A stretch of 64,000 nt of DNA from Symbiodinium natans. Lineage: Eukaryota; Sar; Dinophyceae; Suessiales; Symbiodiniaceae. Within the stretch, counting starts at the first letter, position 1; each line of letters starts with the position of its first letter. The stretch spans positions 485,793-549,792 of the forward strand of contig CAJNDS010002089.1 of NCBI GenBank assembly GCA_905221605.1, given 5' to 3'. Both the position numbers and the translations under genes were made by a program. Shown piece by piece: positions 57,501-64,000 of the stretch. The notes under the pieces were generated by a model. It ran no database searches and was not told where the DNA came from. It saw nothing but the letters and a program-made list of their open reading frames with translations.

Positions 57501-57691
57501 TGTGGAGGAGGTGCTCGACGATGTTGACGAGGTCGTTGTCGAAGATGTTGAGGTCGTAGAAGTACTCGAGGATGTGCTGCTGGTTGAGGACGTGCTGCTG
57601 CTCGTGGTCGAAGTGGAAGATGTGGAACTTGAAGTTGAAGTAGTGCTGCTTGAAGATGTTGAAGAGGTGCTGCTGCTGGTGGATGAGGTGC
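54520..57691 (-). CDS. Giant Ser/Thr repeat exon (3.2 kb)
   Basis: Acceptor ATCGCAG|GC at 57691; donor ACC A|GT at 54520. In the minus Ser/Thr frame almost every codon is TCN, ACN or AGY. A 126-bp (42-residue) unit is nearly perfect in six consecutive steps between 55911 and 56541 and again from 56683. The length is 3172, one base more than a multiple of three, and the frame breaks at about 56574-56670, which pinpoints an indel (see findings). The product is mucin-like, likely O-glycosylated outside the cell. Confidence 0.75.
55785..56930. repeat. 126-bp tandem repeat in Ser/Thr exon
   Basis: Landmark GATGTGCTGCTGGATGA recurs at 55911, 56037, 56163, 56289, 56415, 56541, 56683 and 56809. Spacing is 126 bp except one step of 142. 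Confidence 0.92.
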
Positions 57692-58018
57692 CTGCGATCG
57701 TCGATCGTGCTGAATTTCGCAGGAAAGCCCTAAACCCGGCAGCACCCCAACGTTTCCGCGCAACAGCTCTCATTCTACACAACTGTTAGCATTTTCGGAT
57801 TTGGGGCCGGGGGGGGGGGGCGGAGTTGGGCACAAAAATCAGGCAATCAGAGCTTGCGCGATGGCCATGTGCTATGCAAAAAACTTGGAGGTCCGCAACG
57901 CGCAGCATTGCGCGCCGCCTTATTTGCTCTTGGGTTACTGACTTGGCTCGTGGAACCGGATGTGGGATGTAGGAATACTGTAGGGCGGTGCTTCGGCTCG
58001 CAGCGCTCGCAGCCAAGC
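57692..58018 (-). other. Intron between giant Ser/Thr exons (327 bp)
   Basis: Begins GC (exon ends AGC A|GC) and ends CGATCGCAG before GC. It contains a short poly-G run and ordinary unique sequence with a stop in the Ser/Thr frame, so it must be removed or it terminates the protein. Confidence 0.6.
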
Positions 58019-61000
58019 TGCTTGTGCTGGATGTGCTGGACGTGCTGCTAGTAGTGCTCGACGATGAAGAGGTCGACGTAGATGAAGTTGAAGACGAGGA
58101 TGTGCTAGTGCTACTTGTGGAAGAGCTGGAAGTGGACGTAGTGGAGGATGATGTGGAAGTTGACGACGTGCTTGTCGACGACGTTGAAGTCGACGATGTG
58201 GACGACGTGCTGCTGCTAGTCGAAGAGGTGCTCGTGCTGCTTGTGGATGATGATGTTGTGGAAGTCGACGAGGAAGACGTTGACGAAGAAGACGTACTGG
58301 TAGTGGACGATGATGTGGATGACGTGCTTGTGGATGAAGTGCTGGTTGACGACGAGCTCGTGCTGCTTGTTGATGTTGAGGATGTTGACGTTGATGAGGA
58401 CGAGGTGCTGCTTGACGATGTAGAGGTCGACGACGTCGAGGTTGACGACGTCGAGGAGGTTGAGGTGGTTGTCGAAGTTGTTGTTGTCGACGAGGTTGTA
58501 GTCGAGGTCGTTGTACTCGAAGATGTTGATGTCGAGCTGCTACTCGTGGACGAAGTACTGGTAGACGAAGTGCTGGTGCTGCTTGTGGATGTTGATGAGC
58601 TTGACGTGGATGAGGAAGATGTGCTTGTGCTGCTTGAGGAGGTCGAAGACGTCGATGTGGTGCTGCTGCTTGTAGACGACGTGCTCGTGCTGGTCGTGGA
58701 TGTTGACGAGCTTGATGTGGATGTTGAAGATGTGCTGGTGCTACTTGACGAAGTCGACGATGTCGATGTGCTGCTGCTACTCGTGGACGAGGTGCTTGTG
58801 GATGAGGTGCTTGTGCTGCTCGTGGACGTGGACGAGCTTGATGTTGACGTGGAAGATGTACTGGTGCTGCTTGTTGAAGTCGAAGAAGTCGATGTGGTGC
58901 TGGTGCTTGTGGATGTTGTGCTCGAAGAGGATGTGCTTGTGCTGGTTGTGGACGTGGACGAACTTGATGTTGACGTTGAAGATGTGCTTGTGCTGCTTGT
59001 TGAAGTTGACGATGTCGATGTGGATGAGGTACTTGTGGATGAGGTGCTGGTGCTGCTTGTGGATGTTGATGAGCTCGATGTGGATGTGGAAGACGTACTT
59101 GTGCTGGACGAAGAAGTCGATGATGTCGATGTGGTGCTGGTGGTTGTGGCTGTTGTGCTCGTAGAGGATGTGCTCGTGCTAGTCGTGGATGTTGAAGAGC
59201 TTGATGTGGATGTTGAAGATGTGCTTGTGCTGCTGGACGAAGTCGACGAAGTCGATGTGGTGCTGGTGGTTGTGGCTGTTGTGCTCGTAGAGGATGTGCT
59301 TGTGCTGGTTGTGGACGTGGAAGAGCTTGATGTTGATGTGGAAGATGTGCTTGTGGTCGAAGAAGATGTCGACGACGTCGACGAGGTGCTGCTGCTTGTA
59401 GATGATGTGCTGGTAGAAGAGGTGCTTGTGGATGAGGTGCTGGAACTGCTCGTGGAAGTAGAGGAACTTGATGTTGATGTGGACGACGTGCTTGTCGTAG
59501 ATGAAGAAGTCGAAGAAGTCGATGTGCTGCTGCTGCTCGTGGACGAAGTGCTGGTGCTAGTCGTAGACGTTGACGAGCTTGATGTGGATGTTGAAGATGT
59601 GCTCGTGCTGCTTGACGAAGTCGACGAAGTCGATGTGGTGCTGGTGGTTGTGGCTGTCGTGCTCGTAGAGGATGTGCTTGTGCTGGTTGTGGACGTGGAT
59701 GAGCTTGATGTTGATGTTGAAGATGTGCTTGTACTGCTTGACGAAGTTGAAGACGTCGATGTGGTGCTGGTGCTTGTGGATGTGGTGCTTGTAGAGGAGG
59801 TGCTGGTGGAGGTTGTGGACGTTGATGAGCTGGACGTTGACGTGGAAGACGTGCTTGTGCTGGATGACGACGTCGACGACGTCGACGTGGTACTGCTGCT
59901 TGTGGATGACGTACTTGTGGAAGAAGTGCTTGTGCTACTTGTGGAAGTGGACGAGCTTGATGTTGATGTTGAAGATGTGCTTGTGCTGCTTGTTGAAGTT
60001 GACGATGTCGAGCTGGATGAGGTGCTTGTGGATGTTGTGCTCGTAGAGGATGTGCTTGTGCTGCTTGTGGACGTGGACGAGCTTGATGTTGATGTTGAAG
60101 ATGTGCTTGTGCTGCTTGTTGAAGTTGACGATGTCGAGCTGGATGAGGTGCTTGTGGATGTTGTGCTCGTAGAGGATGTGCTTGTGCTGCTTGTGGACGT
60201 GGACGAGCTTGATGTTGACGTGGAAGATGTACTTGTGCTGCTTGACGAAGTCGACGATGTCGATGTGGTGCTGCTGCTTGTAGACGACGTGCTCGTAGAC
60301 GATGTGCTTGTGCTACTTGTGGACGTGGATGAGCTTGACGTTGACGTTGAAGATGTGCTTGTGCTGCTTGTTGAAGTTGACGATGTCGAGCTGGATGAGG
60401 TGCTTGTGGATGTTGTGCTCGTAGAGGATGTGCTTGTGCTGCTTGTGGACGTGGACGAGCTTGATGTTGACGTGGACGATGTACTTGTGCTGCTTGATGA
60501 AGTCGACGATGTCGATGTGGTGCTGCTGCTTGTAGACGACGTGCTCGAAGAGGATGTGCTTGTGCTGGTTGTGGACGTGGATGAGCTTGACGTTGACGTT
60601 GAAGATGTGCTTGTGCTGCTTGTTGAAGTTGACGATGTCGAGCTGGATGAGGTGCTTGTGGATGTTGTGCTCGTAGAGGATGTGCTTGTGCTGCTTGTGG
60701 ATGTGGACGAGCTTGATGTTGACGTTGAAGACGTGCTTGTGCTGCTTGATGAAGTCGACGAAGTCGATGTGGTGCTTGTGCTTGTTGATGACGTGCTCGT
60801 AGACGATGTGCTCGAAGAGGATGTGCTTGTGCTGGTTGTGGACGTGGATGAGCTTGACGTTGACGTTGAAGATGTGCTTGTGCTGCTTGTTGAAGTTGAC
60901 GATGTCGAGCTGGATGAGGTGCTTGTGGATGTTGTGCTCGTAGAGGATGTGCTTGTGCTGCTTGTGGACGTGGACGAGCTTGATGTTGATGTTGAAGATG

Positions 61001-61900
61001 TGCTTGTGCTGCTTGTTGAAGTTGACGATGTCGAGCTGGATGAGGTGCTTGTGGATGTTGTGCTCGTAGAGGATGTGCTTGTGCTGCTTGTGGACGTGGA
61101 AGAGCTTGATGTTGACGTGGAAGATGTACTTGTGCTGCTTGATGAAGTCGACGATGTCGATGTGGTGCTGCTGCTTGTAGACGACGTGCTCGTAGACGAT
61201 GTGCTCGAAGAGGATGTGCTTGTGCTAGTTGTGGATGTGGACGAGCTTGATGTCGATGTGGAAGATGTACTTGTGCTGCTTGATGAAGTCGACGAAGTCG
61301 ATGTGGTGCTGGTGCTTGTGGACGACGTGCTGGAAGAGGATGTGCTTGTGCTGGTTGTGGACGTGGACGAGCTTGACGTGGATGTAGAAGATGTGCTTGT
61401 GCTGCTTGACGAGGTCGATGTCGTGCTGGTGGACGAAGTGCTGGTGGATGAAGTGCTGCTGCTGCTTGTAGAGGTGGACGAGCTTGACGTGGAAGTGGAA
61501 GATGTGCTTGTGCTGCTTGTCGAAGTCGACGAAGTCGATGAGGTGCTGCTGCTGGTGGATGATGAGCTGCTGGTGCTTGTGGATGTTGACGAGCTTGATG
61601 TGGATGTCGTGGACGATGAAGTCGAAGACGTTGTACTGCTGCTGGTTGATGAACTACTTGTGCTGGAGGATGATGTGGATGTGGACGAACTTGTTGAGGA
61701 AGATGTGGAAGTTGAGGATGTTGAGGTTGACGAGGAGGATGTCGAGGTGCTGCTTGTGCTGGTGGTAGAACTCGTGGACGTTGAAGTTGATGTAGAGGAG
61801 GTGGTGCTCGAAGACGTCGACGTTGAAGACGTCGAGGTAGTGCTGCTGCTGGTGCTGCTTGATGTTGTGGTTGTAGTAGAGCTGCTTGTTGACGAAGTAC
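58019..61900 (-). CDS. Giant Ser/Thr repeat exon (3.9 kb)
   Basis: Acceptor GCGCTGAG|GT at 61900, donor AGC A|GC at 58019; 3882 nt, exactly 1294 codons, with an uninterrupted Ser/Thr frame that lacks any ATG. The mirror plus frame (Val/Asp/Glu/Leu only) and the minus Arg/Gln/Pro/His frame are also open, simply because the codon pattern permits it. Evidence for the Ser/Thr frame: third positions vary freely, which is silent here but swaps Asp and Glu in the plus frame; and bases before CT on plus appear always to be purines, which is required for AGY Ser and not for Val codons. Confidence 0.8.
59940..61490. repeat. 126-bp tandem repeat with 15-bp length variants
   Basis: Landmark GAGCTTGA recurs at 59953, 60079, 60205, 60331, 60457, 60583, 60709, 60850, 60976, 61102, 61243, 61369 and 61480. 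Steps are 126 bp, with two of 141 and one of 111, that is plus or minus five codons. All changes keep frame. Confidence 0.9.
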
Positions 61901-62287
61901 CTCAGCGCGCAAATCAGCCTAGTAAGGCAGAGCGGTTCATTGCATCTTGTTTTGGCAGTGGCCTCTCCCTGTCTTCACTCAAAAGAAGTAGTTGTAACTT
62001 CGGTTGTGACGTTTTTGTTGGTTTCATACAGACAGTATTCGCTTCATACATAAGCAGCACAAGAAATCGCCCCTCTAACCTTTTTTAAAGCTTTCAGGGC
62101 TTAAGGATTTCGGATTTGCTAAGAAACGTCCTTTCCAGCTTCCGGCATGCGCTGCCCACATCTCTTTTGGGGTTCAGGGCTGAACCCCAACTCCTCAGGG
62201 TCGACCAGTCCTTGAACCCTGCAAAGCTTCCCAGCCAACATCCCCTTTTTGCTTTGGGGGGATAGGGCTTGCGCGCCACCCACCATC

Positions 62288-62343
62288 CCTAAACCCTAAA
62301 CCCTAAACCCTAAACCCTAAACCCTAAACCCTAAACCCTAAAC
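62288..62343. repeat. (CCCTAAA)8 telomere-type tract
   Basis: Eight perfect heptamers, the longest in the window, within an intron. CCCTAAA/TTTAGGG is the plant and dinoflagellate telomere unit. Confidence 0.97.
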
Positions 62344-62935
62344 CAACCCTAAACCTCAAAAGGGGACTCCCAGTGCCATGTCTGTTCGCACTTGAGGGTG
62401 CCCGGCAAACATCTGCTTTTCGGCCTCTGGGGCTTGCCACCCAACATCTCTTTTTTGGGGGGCTAACAGGCTTGTTGCCACCATGTCCTTCGGGCGCTTC
62501 GGGCTTGCCACCCTCTCCGTTTTAGGGCTTAGGCTTAAGCTTTCCTGCTTGGTGCTTGCCATGATCTACTTTCAAGGGGTTAGGGCTTGCCACCCCAGAT
62601 CTCTTGAGTTTGCGATCTCCTTTCGGGGGTTCGGGCTACCACCAAGCATCTACTTGTAGGGTCTGCATATTGGGTCTTCCGAGGCCCTGAGACACAAACA
62701 AAAAGCCATACAACTGTCAACTGACGAAAAAAACAACAAACCCAGCTCTACCGCGTCATGATCCAGGAACCTCACAGTTCTATCGGCGAGCCAGTCGGGC
62801 TAGGCAAGCTGCCTCGGCCCCGTGTCCTCCCCTTCTTGAGGTTACACTAAGCACTACGCCCTCAGAGAGCCTCCACATGGCTCTCGTACCTTGAAGGGGT
62901 CTGGGGCACGCCTGGCGCTTGAGGAACCGTGTCCC

Positions 62936-63155
62936 CCCCTCTCAAACATCTCAAGCATCTCAAACATCTCAAGAATCTCAAACATCTCAAAGATCTCTAA
63001 CATCTCAACATCTCAAACATCTCAAACATCTGAAACATCTCAAACATCTCAAACATCTCAAACATCTCAAACATCTCAAACATCTCAAACATCTCAAACA
63101 TCTCAAGCATCTCAAACATGTCAAAAATCTCAAACATCTCAAACATCTCAAGCCC
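62936..63155. repeat. Minisatellite CATCTCAAA(A)
   Basis: About 21 copies of a 10-bp unit ACATCTCAAA with small variants. Spurious frames give Lys-His-Leu or Met-Phe-Glu runs. Confidence 0.95.
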
Positions 63156-63203
63156 AACCCCCAAGATGTCCAGGAGCGCCAAGAAATGCTGAGGGGCTCG
63201 TGC

Positions 63204-64000
63204 TACTTGAGGAGGTTGACGAAGTGGTTGTGGAAGAACTGGACGTAGAAGAAGATGATGTCGTGGAGGTTGAAGTGCTGCTGGAAGACGTAGTTGTGCT
63301 GCTGCTTGAGGTGCTAGAAGTTGATGATGTGCTGCTACTGGTGCTACTCGTCGACGTAGAACTTGTTGATGTGGTCGTCGATGTTGTAGAGCTGGAAGAT
63401 GTACTACTAGATGTCGTGCTGCTGCTACTTGACGACGTCGAAGTTGTTGTGCTGGAGGATGTACTGGTGGAGGTGCTACTCGACGTGCTTGACGTGGACG
63501 TCGAGGACGTTGTGGATGATGAGGTGCTTGACGTTGTACTGGTGCTGGTGCTGCTTGTCGATGAGGAGCTTGTTGAAGAAGTGGTGGAGCTAGTCGTCGA
63601 GCTGGTGCTTGAGGAAGTTGTTGTGGTTGAAGACGAAGTGGAAGAGCTGGATGTTGACGAAGTCGACGTTGTGGAGCTTGTTGTGCTGCTGGAAGACGTG
63701 GTAGTACTGCTGCTGGTCGTGCTGGAAGTCGATGATGTGCTGCTGGTACTGCTACTTGTCGATGTGGACGTAGACGATGTTGAAGTCGAGGATGTCGAAC
63801 TGGATGAACTTGTGCTGGAAGATGTGGAGGTGGAAGACGTCGTGCTGGAGGAGCTTGACGTAGTGGTGGTTGATGTAGAAGAGGTGGAAGTAGAAGAAGA
63901 CGACGTTGTGGAGCTTGTTGTGCTGCTGGAAGATGTGGTTGTGCTGCTGCTAGTCGTGCTGGAAGTCGATGACGTGCTGCTGGTACTGCTACTTGTGGAT
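63204..64000 (-). CDS. Giant Ser/Thr exon, continues beyond window
   Basis: The Ser/Thr frame is open from the right edge to AGT A|GC at 63204, with the same codon usage and phase as the exons at 58.0-61.9 and 54.5-57.7 kb. The 5' end of the gene lies outside the window. Confidence 0.75.

Larger units (their letters stand above)
61901..63203 (-). other. Intron with telomere-type repeat and 10-bp minisatellite
   Basis: Bounded by AGT A|GC and GCGCTGAG|GT. It holds eight CCCTAAA units (62288-62343), a stretch of CTTGCCACC-type phrases between 62420 and 62660, and a 10-bp minisatellite (62936-63155). Confidence 0.6.

Noticed and set aside
57935-61912. Minus-strand open frame of 1325 codons rich in Arg, Gln, Pro, His and Ala
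   Set aside because: It is a shifted reading of the Ser/Thr repeat; its composition follows from the repeat codons and it lacks any domain.
57988-62088. Plus-strand open frame of 1366 codons made only of Val, Asp, Glu and Leu in its repeat part
   Set aside because: It is the exact mirror of the minus Ser/Thr frame (V to T, D/E to S, L to S). Asp/Glu interchange and the purine-before-CT rule indicate selection on the minus strand.

Overview
The window reads as nuclear DNA of a dinoflagellate, most likely a Suessiales/Symbiodiniaceae-type genome. I base this on interstitial CCCTAAA (telomere-type) tracts, very long repeat-filled introns, tiny exons, introns that mostly start with GC or GA instead of GT and are bounded by short direct repeats (AG|G...AG|G), a membrane protein of a type I associate with dinoflagellates, and every convincing gene lying on the same (minus) strand. 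No rRNA, tRNA, CRISPR array, bacterial-type operon or spliced-leader gene was seen. Almost all long open frames here are artefacts of tandem repeats; the real genes are spliced and had to be assembled by reading exon by exon.

Layout, in plus coordinates. 1-2.2 kb: microsatellites and two weak exon candidates. 2.24-3.90 kb: a two-exon multi-pass membrane protein gene with a 132-bp intron bounded by a near-perfect direct repeat; the gene sits between two ~119-bp dispersed repeats. 6.9-24.6 kb: a transketolase gene of at least 33 micro-exons (24-88 nt) covering about 530 residues; one intron holds a 2.3-kb satellite of hairpin-forming palindromes (12.8-15.06 kb). 24.6-35 kb: mostly simple repeats (AACAAG, CTT, a 2.2-kb GT-rich satellite beside a 100-N gap, a 1.3-kb CTC/CTCCTG tract) with a few weak exon candidates. 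35.6-41.2 kb: minus-strand exon candidates for one or more charged, helical proteins of unknown identity. 42.3-64 kb (running off the right edge): exons that I read as one large type I membrane protein: giant Ser/Thr repeat exons, an REJ-like (receptor for egg jelly) domain, helical segments, a GAIN-like region, a Ser/Thr stalk, one membrane span and a proline-rich cytoplasmic tail.

Mobile or repeated elements lie in the gaps: a MITE-like element with an expandable internal minisatellite (37.2 and 47.1 kb, plus an inverted partial copy at 47.65 kb) and a six-copy 368-bp tandem array containing inverted sub-motifs (47.8-50.05 kb).

All family calls come from reading motifs, not from database searches. 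Exon ends are my inference from reading-frame continuity and AG acceptors, and can shift by a few bases because the junction repeats are ambiguous.
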